Source of the DNA: Bacillus velezensis
Lineage (GTDB): Bacteria; Bacillota; Bacilli; Bacillales; Bacillaceae
Direction: 5' to 3'
Assembly (NCBI RefSeq): GCF_001461825.1
Contig: NZ_LLZC01000001.1
Span: forward strand, 62,001 to 126,000
Length of the DNA stretch: 64,000 nt
Shown here: in pieces, positions 54,890 to 64,000 of the stretch
How the letters are laid out: the number at the start of each line of letters is the position of its first letter
Position numbering within the stretch: position 1 is the first letter of the stretch
Position numbers and translations under genes: made by a program
The notes under the pieces: generated by a model
Told to the model about the DNA's origin: nothing
The model's input: only the letters and a program-made list of their open reading frames with translations
Databases searched by the model: none

Positions 54890-56009
54890 ATGCTTCAAAC
54901 GATTTGAGGACGGCGGCCGTTAATATCTCAACGCCAGTAAAGATGGCGCTTCGGTCAAATATCATTTGGGGATGGTGAAGTCCCGGCTCCAGACCGCATC
55001 CCAGGCCGAGCATCGTCGTTTTCAAGTTCGGCACCTTTAACCCGTAAAAATGAAAATCCTCTCCACCGGTTGTCACAAGAGGTTCATCCACATGTTCTTC
55101 TCCGAGAATGCCGCTTATCGCAGATGCCATGATGGCTTCCGCCTCCTTGTTTCGCTCGGCTGCCGGGAGGCTGTGTTCTTTTTGCAGTTCAATTTTTGCG
55201 CCGAATGCGGCAGCCGCCGCCTCACAGGCTCTTTCGGTTTCGGCGGTTAATTTCTCCATGGCGGCATTGGTTTGTGCGCGGAGATCAAGGCTGAACGATG
55301 CTTTTCCCGGAATGATATTGGAACTCTCTCCGCCTGCCTGAAGCTTTGTCATCTTCACGGAATGCGGGATGCCGGGATCAAGATGAATGAAGCTGAGTTT
55401 TTGGACGAGAAGAGCGGCGATTTCGATACTGTTAAGGCCGAGATGCGGTCTTGCGCCGTGGGCTTCTTCTCCGATAATCAGGCCTTCTATATGCTGGCTT
55501 GAGCCATGCAGAATGGACGGTGCGCATCGGCCGTTTGCCGTTTCCTGTACGGGGCGCACGTGCACGCCGTATAGGAAGTCAACATCATCCAGTACGCCTT
55601 TTTCAATCATTTTCAGCGCTCCGCCGCCTTTTTCTTCCGCCGGCTGAAAAATAAAGCGGATGGTGCCCTTCGGAAGTTTCGGCTGACTCTTTAAAAGCAT
55701 CATCGTGCCGAGCGCCATCGTCATATGTGAATCATGTCCGCATGAATGGTTCGCCTGAAAGACACCGTCCACTTCCTGCCACAGCGCGTCAATATCCGCC
55801 CGGACAGCCACAACGGGCGAGCCTTCTCCGATTTCGCCGACAACACCGGTACAATCATCAAACGTGCGGGTCCGGCAGCCGGCCGCTTTCAGTTTTTCAG
55901 TCAGATATTCAGTTGTTTGATATTCTTTCCAGCTTACTTCGGGATTGGCGTGCAGGTGGTCAAAAATATCCATAATGACTTGCTTTTCATGCTCTGTGAG
56001 TCTGTTCAT
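54888..56009 (-). CDS. amhX: M20-family amidohydrolase AmhX
   Basis: 373 residues, M20D aminoacylase/IAA-amino acid hydrolase-like. Metal-binding motifs: [16 protein letters not shown] near 86-101 (Cys and His ligands), [13 protein letters not shown] near 119-131 (catalytic Glu), and [11 protein letters not shown] near 321. It hydrolyses N-acyl amino acids or similar amides; the true substrate is not known. ATG 56009 follows GAAGGAGG. Confidence 0.9.
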   Translation of the reverse strand: MNRLTEHEKQVIMDIFDHLHANPEVSWKEYQTTEYLTEKLKAAGCRTRTFDDCTGVVGEIGEGSPVVAVRADIDALWQEVDGVFQANHSCGHDSHMTMALGTMMLLKSQPKLPKGTIRFIFQPAEEKGGGALKMIEKGVLDDVDFLYGVHVRPVQETANGRCAPSILHGSSQHIEGLIIGEEAHGARPHLGLNSIEIAALLVQKLSFIHLDPGIPHSVKMTKLQAGGESSNIIPGKASFSLDLRAQTNAAMEKLTAETERACEAAAAAFGAKIELQKEHSLPAAERNKEAEAIMASAISGILGEEHVDEPLVTTGGEDFHFYGLKVPNLKTTMLGLGCGLEPGLHHPQMIFDRSAIFTGVEILTAAVLKSFEA

Positions 56010-56144
56010 GCCGTAAGTCCTCCTTCAAAAGCTGTCTGTTTTTTATTTTTGATATTGAAAACAGGCAATCGGTCTGTATATAATATAGCACACATATCTG
56101 TATTTTCTGAATAGTTTATAAATTTAAAGCGGGATGGTGATGGT

Positions 56145-57578
56145 ATGGCTGTTCCCAAGGCCGAACCTGTATTGAAAAAGAAGAAATTGTTTGTGATGCC
56201 TGATGCTTATGTGCTGCTGTTCATTGCCGCTTTACTATGCGCGATAGCATCGTACATCGTTCCCGCGGGGGAATTTGACAGGGTGACAAAGGGCAGTGTG
56301 ACGTCCGCCGTCCCGGGAAGCTATCATTCTTTGAACCAGTCTCCGGTCAGCCCGATCGCTTTTTTTACCGCGATTCAGGAAGGGATGACAAGTTCCGCGC
56401 CGATTATTTTTTTAATCCTGTTTACAGGCGGCACCATTGCGATTTTGGAGAAAACGGGCGCCATCAATGGATTGATCAATAATGTCATCAGTACGTTCCG
56501 CACAAAACAGCTGCTGTTTATTGCGATTGTCGGATCTCTATTTTCGATCCTCGGTACAACCGGCATCGTCGTTAATTCCGTGATCGGCTTTATTCCGATC
56601 GGCCTGATTGTCGCCCGTTCGCTGAAATGGGACGCCGTGGCCGGAGCGGCAGTCATTTATATCGGCTGTTATGCCGGGTTTAACGCGACGATTTTATCAC
56701 CTTCACCGCTCGGGTTATCACAAAGCATCGCGGAGCTGCCGCTGTTTTCCGGCATCGGCCTGCGGATTGCCGTCTACATTTGTTTTCTGCTATCATCTAT
56801 TTTATATATTTATCGGTATACGAGAAAACTCAGAAAAGCAAAGGAAGCCAGTCTGCTGGGGAACGATTGGTTTCCGGCGGCAGGTTCACTCCCGCAGGTT
56901 TCTGAGCCGGAGGACAAGCATGTCCCGTTTACTGTCCGCCATAAACTGATTCTGGCTGTTGCGGCTTTGTCGCTTGCCGGCTTTTTATACGGCGCGCTTA
57001 CTCTTGGCTGGTCTGATTCAGAGATGGCCGCTGTGTTCATTTTTATCTCAATCGTGTCCGGCCTGATTGCGGGAATGGCGGCAAATGATATCGCAAAAAC
57101 GTTTATTACAGGCTGTCAGGGGCTCGTTTATGGTGCGCTGATCGTCGGAATGGCGAGAAGCATTTCCGTTATCCTGGAACATGGAAAGCTGCTTGATACG
57201 GTAGTCAATGGACTTGCGTCACTGCTACACGGTTTCAGCCCGATGGCAGGCGCAATCGGAATGTATATTTCCAGCGCCCTGCTTCATTTTCTGATTTCAT
57301 CGGGCTCAGGGGAGGCGGTCGTATTTATTCCGATCTTGGCGCCGCTTGCCGATCTGATGGGCATCACGAGACAGGTCGCGGTTGAAGCGGTCATGCTCGG
57401 AGAAGGCGTCGTAAACTGTGTCAATCCGACTTCCGGCGTGCTGATGGCCGTACTGGCTGCCAGCGGCATTCCGTACGTAAAGTGGCTTCGCTTCATGATT
57501 CCGCTGGCGCTGATTTGGTTTGTCATCGGCCTCGTGTTTATCTGCATAGGCGTCCTGATCAATTGGGGTCCTTATTAA
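56145..57578 (+). CDS. ycgA: YfcC-family (DcuC-like) transporter YcgA
   Basis: 477 residues with 11 to 12 membrane helices, C4-dicarboxylate anaerobic carrier / YfcC family. Motifs: [24 protein letters not shown] near 87-110, and the conserved C-terminal [24 protein letters not shown] and [15 protein letters not shown]. Substrate unknown; AmhX-like peptidases often sit beside such carriers, so uptake of a peptide or acyl-amino acid is a reasonable guess. ATG 56145 with a weak purine-rich site. Confidence 0.85.
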   Translation: MAVPKAEPVLKKKKLFVMPDAYVLLFIAALLCAIASYIVPAGEFDRVTKGSVTSAVPGSYHSLNQSPVSPIAFFTAIQEGMTSSAPIIFLILFTGGTIAILEKTGAINGLINNVISTFRTKQLLFIAIVGSLFSILGTTGIVVNSVIGFIPIGLIVARSLKWDAVAGAAVIYIGCYAGFNATILSPSPLGLSQSIAELPLFSGIGLRIAVYICFLLSSILYIYRYTRKLRKAKEASLLGNDWFPAAGSLPQVSEPEDKHVPFTVRHKLILAVAALSLAGFLYGALTLGWSDSEMAAVFIFISIVSGLIAGMAANDIAKTFITGCQGLVYGALIVGMARSISVILEHGKLLDTVVNGLASLLHGFSPMAGAIGMYISSALLHFLISSGSGEAVVFIPILAPLADLMGITRQVAVEAVMLGEGVVNCVNPTSGVLMAVLAASGIPYVKWLRFMIPLALIWFVIGLVFICIGVLINWGPY

Positions 57579-57669
57579 CATTTTTGTCAATGATATTTCG
57601 GTTTATCATTATGAATCGGCAAGATATAATGGGAGTTGTAAGCCATTCTTAATAGTACGGGAGGAAGTC

Positions 57670-58158
57670 ATGAATCAGCGTCGGAACGGACTTTCAAACG
57701 TGAATGGAAAGAGTGAGAGTGTGAAAGAGAAAGAACGAATGATTTGGTCAGAAGTCGGAATGCTTGTGGGCACACTGTCTTTGCTTGATATCATCGTACG
57801 CGGACTTGTTCTGAACTGTCCGTTTAGGGAATGGGCCGGAAGCTTGGCGGTTTTCTTCATTATAATTGTTTATTATTGTATCAGGGCGGGAGCGTCGGGA
57901 ATGCTCATGCCGAGAATAGACACCAAAGAAGAACTGAAAAAGCGGGTGAAGCAGCAGCGGATAGATTCAATTGCAGTCACTTTTGCGGCAGCGGCGCTTA
58001 CGATGTACGACAGGGGGTTTCCCCATACATTCTTTGCTTGGCTGAAAATGATCTTTCTTTTTATCGTCTGCGGAGGCATTCTGTTTCTGCTTCGGTATGT
58101 CATTGTGAAGCTGTCTTACAGAAGAGCGATAAAAGAAATAAAAAAGAAATCATCTTGA
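57670..58158 (+). CDS. ycgB: membrane protein YcgB (DUF6773-like), unknown function
   Basis: 162 residues. Four hydrophobic segments (about 30-50, 58-75, 100-115 and 122-145) between a basic, hydrophilic N-terminus and a lysine-rich end. Unknown function. ATG 57670 follows GGGAGGAAG. Named by position next to amyE as in B. subtilis. Confidence 0.75.
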   Translation: MNQRRNGLSNVNGKSESVKEKERMIWSEVGMLVGTLSLLDIIVRGLVLNCPFREWAGSLAVFFIIIVYYCIRAGASGMLMPRIDTKEELKKRVKQQRIDSIAVTFAAAALTMYDRGFPHTFFAWLKMIFLFIVCGGILFLLRYVIVKLSYRRAIKEIKKKSS

Positions 58159-58269
58159 TGGTGGTTTCTTTTTTTGTTTATAAGAGAAAAGTCTTTTTAT
58201 TTGATAGGAATAAAGATTTGAATTCACTCTGCCGCGTTGCTTTGATAGAGAGTGTGTGATAAGTTCAAA

Positions 58270-58283
58270 TGTAAGCGTTAACA
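58270..58283. promoter_or_regulatory. amyO: CcpA operator of amyE
   Basis: TGTAAGCGTTAACA, a perfect fit to TGWNANCGNTNWCA and, as I remember it, identical to the B. subtilis amyO site. A TTGATA at 58242-58247 with TCAAAT 17 nt later is a possible promoter just upstream, so the operator overlaps the start of transcription. Confidence 0.9.
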
Positions 58284-58378
58284 GAATTCTCCAGTCTTCA
58301 CAACAATTGAAAGGAGGAAGCTGAAGAAAGAGTAAGAGGAATTTTTGACTCCGCAGTCAGTCTTCAAAAATCAAATAA

Positions 58379-60370
<1,992 letters not shown>

Positions 60371-60455
60371 TGGATAGGGCCATCATCACATCAGCGTGCC
60401 GACAAACCCTCGCTTCTGAGAAAGGGACAGCGCGTCTTCAATCACGCTGAAAAGA

Positions 60456-60495
60456 TGACAACATCCTAAAACGGTTCCGTTTTAGGATGTTGTCA
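60456..60495. repeat. perfect 40-bp inverted repeat between amyE and ldh
   Basis: Arm TGACAACATCCTAAAACGG and its exact complement are separated by TT only. No T tract follows on the plus strand (AACAATCTGG), so it is not a standard terminator for amyE, though it could still act as an RNA-stabilising 3' end. Confidence 0.85.
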
Positions 60496-60558
60496 ACAAT
60501 CTGGAAACCATCATCGATATTTTTTTGTCCAAAAATCAAACTTTTCTCTTGCAAAAGT

Positions 60559-60576
60559 TTGTGAAGTGTTGCACAA
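60559..60576. promoter_or_regulatory. Rex box 1 upstream of ldh
   Basis: TTGTGAAGTGTTGCACAA, an 18-nt palindrome of the NADH-sensing repressor Rex family (TTGTGAA-N4-TTCACAA type, one arm changed). It overlaps the probable -10. Confidence 0.8.
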
Positions 60577-60581
60577 TATAA

Positions 60582-60599
60582 ATGTGAAATACTTCACAA
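60582..60599. promoter_or_regulatory. Rex box 2 upstream of ldh
   Basis: ATGTGAAATACTTCACAA, nearly perfect Rex consensus, 5 bp downstream of box 1. Two boxes in tandem suggest cooperative binding and tight redox control. Confidence 0.85.
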
Positions 60600-60634
60600 G
60601 ATAAAAACAGACACCACGAAACACTGGAGGATGA

Positions 60635-61594
<960 letters not shown>

Positions 61595-61596
61595 AC

Positions 61597-61637
61597 AAAA
61601 AAGCAGTACATGACAAACGCCATGTACTGCTTTTTTT
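61597..61637. terminator. bidirectional terminator between ldh and bmr3
   Basis: AAAAAGCAGTACATG / CATGTACTGCTTTTTTT, a perfect long stem. Confidence 0.9.
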
Positions 61638-63168
61638 AATTCGCTTTTTTCGCCATTTCCTGAGAGGTTTTTACTCTCGCTTTTCCCATAAACAAAATGG
61701 TAACGGCGGCAATGACGATCGGCGCCAGCGCAAGCGTAAATACATATGTGATGCTTTGCGACATGGCGTCAATAATGCGATCCAGAATGTGCGGCGGAAT
61801 ATGAGCGCGCGTGCCTGCCTGGAAAATCTCCTGCGGATTTCCGATGTTCTGCATCGCGCCGCCCGCTCCTTTCATGCCGCTGAATGAATCTGTGAGCTTA
61901 TTGGTAAACACATTCGTCTGGATGGTTCCGAAAATCGTCACACCGAGCGTCATGCCGAATGATCTCAAAAACGAGTTTGTTGAGTTGGCGCTTCCGCGGT
62001 AACGCGGCTCCAGATCGTTCATGGACGCAGCCGGCAGCAGTGAGAAGTTAAAGCCGACGCCGAATCCGGAGATCAGCATGAATACCGTCAGCATCGTACG
62101 CGCCGTATCCGGTGTCATATTGGAAAGCAGCAGCATTCCGATAAAGAAAGCGACCACGGAAATCAGCATTAAATTGCGGAACCGCACTTTCGTCTGGAAA
62201 ATTCCGCCGATCATACTTCCGATAACAGAACCGATCATCATCGGCGTCAAAATAAAGCCCGCGCTTGTCGCGGTGCTTCCGTACACAGCCTGAACGAAGA
62301 TCGGGATAAACACCGCTAAAATGACGAACGTGGCTCCGTAAAGGAATGCCAGAATCTGTGCCGTAGCAAATAAACGGTTTTTAAACATCCAAAATGAGAT
62401 AATCGGTTCTTCCGCTTTTCTTTCCACAATAAAAAAGGCGATAAAGAACACGGCGAATACAGCGAACAGACCGATGATCTGCACGGAGTTCCAATCATAC
62501 GTTTTTCCGCCGAGCTCAAGAGCGAACATCAGACCGACAATGGAAACCACCAGCGTGATTGCGCCGGCCCAGTCGATTTTCTGCTTCTTGTGTTCAAGGG
62601 ACTCTTTATAATAACGCAGAATGAAAAACAATGATAAAATACCGATCGGCACGTTGATGTAAAACACCCAGTGCCAGCTGATGGAGTCGGTAATGAGCGC
62701 GCCTAAAAGCGGCCCGAGAACGCTGGACAGGCCGAAAACGGCACCGAACATGCCCGACATTTTTCCGCGTTTTTCCGGCGGAAATAAATCAAAAATGATC
62801 GTGAAGGCGATCGGCATCAGCGCGCCTCCCCCGATTCCCTGAATGACGCGGTAAATAATGAGCTGATCCATTGTTTGGGCGATTCCGCATAATGCAGATC
62901 CGATTAAGAAAAGAATAAGACCGAATAAAAAGAAACGCTTGCGTCCGTACATATCGGACAGTTTTCCGTAAATCGGCATACCGGCCATAACGGCTACCAT
63001 GTATGATGCCGTCACCCACGCGAACTTATCGAAACTTCCGAGGTCCGCCACGATATTTCCCATCGCAGTGGCAACGATTGTGTTATCCATAGCCGACATT
63101 AAAATGCCCAGCAAAAGACCGATGACGACAAACTTCGTCGAGGCGTCCTTCGCGGCTGTTTGTTCCAT
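61636..63168 (-). CDS. bmr3: multidrug efflux transporter Bmr3
   Basis: 510 residues, DHA2 family MFS with 14 membrane helices. Motifs: AMDNTIVATAMGNIVADLG in helix 1, WVTASYMVAVMAGMPIYGKL and LSDMYGRKRFF in loop 2-3, and the antiporter motif GLSSVLGPLLGALITD. In B. subtilis Bmr3 (Mdr) exports puromycin, norfloxacin and tosufloxacin. The ATG at 63168 has GGGAGG; a frame start 5 codons upstream overlaps that site. Divergent from the MarR-type gene ycgE. Confidence 0.92.
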   Translation of the reverse strand: MEQTAAKDASTKFVVIGLLLGILMSAMDNTIVATAMGNIVADLGSFDKFAWVTASYMVAVMAGMPIYGKLSDMYGRKRFFLFGLILFLIGSALCGIAQTMDQLIIYRVIQGIGGGALMPIAFTIIFDLFPPEKRGKMSGMFGAVFGLSSVLGPLLGALITDSISWHWVFYINVPIGILSLFFILRYYKESLEHKKQKIDWAGAITLVVSIVGLMFALELGGKTYDWNSVQIIGLFAVFAVFFIAFFIVERKAEEPIISFWMFKNRLFATAQILAFLYGATFVILAVFIPIFVQAVYGSTATSAGFILTPMMIGSVIGSMIGGIFQTKVRFRNLMLISVVAFFIGMLLLSNMTPDTARTMLTVFMLISGFGVGFNFSLLPAASMNDLEPRYRGSANSTNSFLRSFGMTLGVTIFGTIQTNVFTNKLTDSFSGMKGAGGAMQNIGNPQEIFQAGTRAHIPPHILDRIIDAMSQSITYVFTLALAPIVIAAVTILFMGKARVKTSQEMAKKAN

Positions 63169-63234
63169 GCTTTTTCCTCCCATACTTACTTTTGATCATT
63201 AAATTTGCTATGATCATATTAGATTTGCCGAAAA

Positions 63235-63255
63235 TTATCTTGATCGTCAAGATAA
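63235..63255. promoter_or_regulatory. perfect palindrome, probable YcgE operator
   Basis: Left arm TTATCTTGA, centre TCG, right arm TCAAGATAA: 21 bp, arms perfectly complementary. It lies in the 113-bp gap between the divergent bmr3 and ycgE start codons, where a MarR dimer would be expected to bind. The TTGAC/TTGAT parts may also be -35 elements. Confidence 0.8.
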
Positions 63256-63281
63256 ATTGATTTTATAGGGAGGCCTGTCAG

Positions 63282-63743
63282 TTGTCAACAAGAAATACCA
63301 GAAGCGAGACGGAGGAAACCGCCATACAGTTATTCCGGAAGATGGCCACAAGGACGATCCTTTTTCATCAGGCGGCCGCTCAATCTCTCGGTCTGTTTCC
63401 GACCGATTTGAAATCAGCTGATATCTTAAATGAAGCAGGCCCGATGACCGCAGGCGAGCTTGGGAAAAAAACCGGCCTCAGCACAGGTTCGGTAACGGCG
63501 CTCATTGACCGGCTCGAAAAAGCGGGATATGTCATGAGGAAAAAAGACCCCGAAGACAAACGGCGGGTGATCATCGTGCCGCTGACAGCAGGAAAAGCGA
63601 ATGTGAAACAATTGTTCAGCTCCTTATCCCGGTCTACGATCAGCCTTTGCCGGCAATATAAAGAAGAAGAATTGCAGCTGATATTCGATTTTTTAGGAAA
63701 AGCGACGGACATGATGGAAGACGAGCTTGAGAAATTAAAATAA
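63282..63743 (+). CDS. ycgE: MarR-family regulator YcgE
   Basis: 153 residues. Winged helix: MTAGELGKKTGLSTGSVTAL, then DRLEKAGYVMRKKDPEDKRRVIIVPLT (shortened: DRLEKAGYVMRKKDPEDKRR) as the wing. Likely represses the adjacent bmr3 and itself through the palindrome at 63235. TTG start at 63282 behind AGGGAGG. Confidence 0.9.
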   Translation: MSTRNTRSETEETAIQLFRKMATRTILFHQAAAQSLGLFPTDLKSADILNEAGPMTAGELGKKTGLSTGSVTALIDRLEKAGYVMRKKDPEDKRRVIIVPLTAGKANVKQLFSSLSRSTISLCRQYKEEELQLIFDFLGKATDMMEDELEKLK

Positions 63744-63760
63744 TGTATCATAGCACGGCC

Positions 63761-63794
63761 CATTCATGAATAACTTGTACAAGTTGCATGAATG
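63761..63794. repeat. nested inverted repeat before ycgF
   Basis: Outer arms CATTCATG / CATGAATG enclose the palindrome AACTTGTACAAGTT (63772-63785). It stands 12 nt before the ycgF start region and may be an operator or an RNA hairpin; there is no T tract. Confidence 0.6.
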
Positions 63795-63806
63795 AGGGGG
63801 AAGCCA

Positions 63807-64000
63807 ATGAACATCTTTTTAAGCTATATCGTTCTCGGGCTGTCATTGTCAGCACCTGTCGGCCCGGTCAATGCGGCGCAAATTGACAAAGGCATCAAAA
63901 ACGGCTTTTGGCATGCATGGATTTTCGGTCTTGGCGCCATGGCCGCGGACGGGCTGTATATGATTCTGATCTATTTCGGGCTGTCTCAATTTTTGACCGC
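63807..64000 (+). CDS. ycgF: LysE-family transporter YcgF, N-terminal part (cut by window edge)
   Basis: The first 64 codons before the right edge. The start MNIFLSYIVLGLSLSAPVGP and the following VNAAQIDKGIKNGFWHAWIF with GLGAMAADGLYM are typical of LysE/RhtB amino-acid exporters: a first helix, the APVGP motif, then helix 2. ATG 63807 follows GAGGGGGAAG. The substrate is unknown. Confidence 0.88.
   Translation, partial: MNIFLSYIVLGLSLSAPVGPVNAAQIDKGIKNGFWHAWIFGLGAMAADGLYMILIYFGLSQFLT

Overview
This window is a stretch of chromosome from a low-to-mid GC Firmicute of the Bacillus subtilis species complex, most likely the B. velezensis / B. amyloliquefaciens group. Gene order follows the B. 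subtilis segment from ybfG to ycgF almost gene for gene, including pssA-ybfM-psd, glsA-glnT/glnK-glnL, rtpA, cwlJ, phoD-tatAD-tatCD, lmrA-lmrB, ansZ, lipA, the ycd genes, adcA-adcC-adcB, yceC-yceH, naiP, opuA, amhX, amyE, ldh, bmr3 and ycgE-ycgF. Many proteins look like close orthologues from memory; no database search was possible. The window holds no rRNA, tRNA, insertion sequence, phage gene or CRISPR array that I could find.

Layout. 1-3000: the 5' end of ybfG, then a lineage-specific patch (a small basic secreted protein, an XRE-type regulator and an iron-type alcohol dehydrogenase) where B. subtilis has mpr/ybfJ. 3000-7900: purT, the phosphatidylethanolamine operon pssA-ybfM-psd, ybfN and the tRNA hydroxylation gene trhO. 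7900-18100: amino-acid metabolism: gltP, a branched-chain aminotransferase, an mmuM/mmuP-like pair, and the glutamine module (glnT and glsA facing the two-component genes glnK-glnL). 18100-20900: a macrolide phosphotransferase gene with a leader-peptide/terminator 5' region, a T-box leader with rtpA (anti-TRAP), ycbP and the spore hydrolase gene cwlJ. 20900-30000: the Pho-regulated Tat system with its substrate PhoD, pcp, ycbU, lmrB-lmrA, asparaginase and lipase A. 30000-40800: yccF, yccK, the lipoprotein YcdA, the paralogues YcdB and YcdC, cwlK, rapJ, and the SigB-type ycdF-ycdG pair. 40800-50200: zinc uptake (adcACB with a Zur box), yceB, and the ECF-sigma-driven tellurite/toxic-anion-type cluster yceCDEFGH. 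50200-64000: naiP, opuA, amhX, ycgA, ycgB, amyE, ldh, bmr3-ycgE and the start of ycgF.

Regulation is unusually readable. I could place a T-box with a UGG specifier, a PhoP box array, a GlnL double box, cre sites (amyE operator, glsA, opuA), an LmrA box, a Zur box, two Rex boxes, a SigB promoter, ECF promoters, and a perfect 21-bp palindrome between bmr3 and the MarR gene ycgE. The points most worth follow-up are the probable translation-coupled attenuator before the macrolide phosphotransferase gene, a promoter-operator-terminator leader before the mmuP-like permease gene, the one-Trp leader ORF that runs into rtpA, the uncharacterised basic secreted protein near the left end, and a perfect 19-bp-arm inverted repeat between amyE and ldh, where the expected lctP is missing downstream of ldh.
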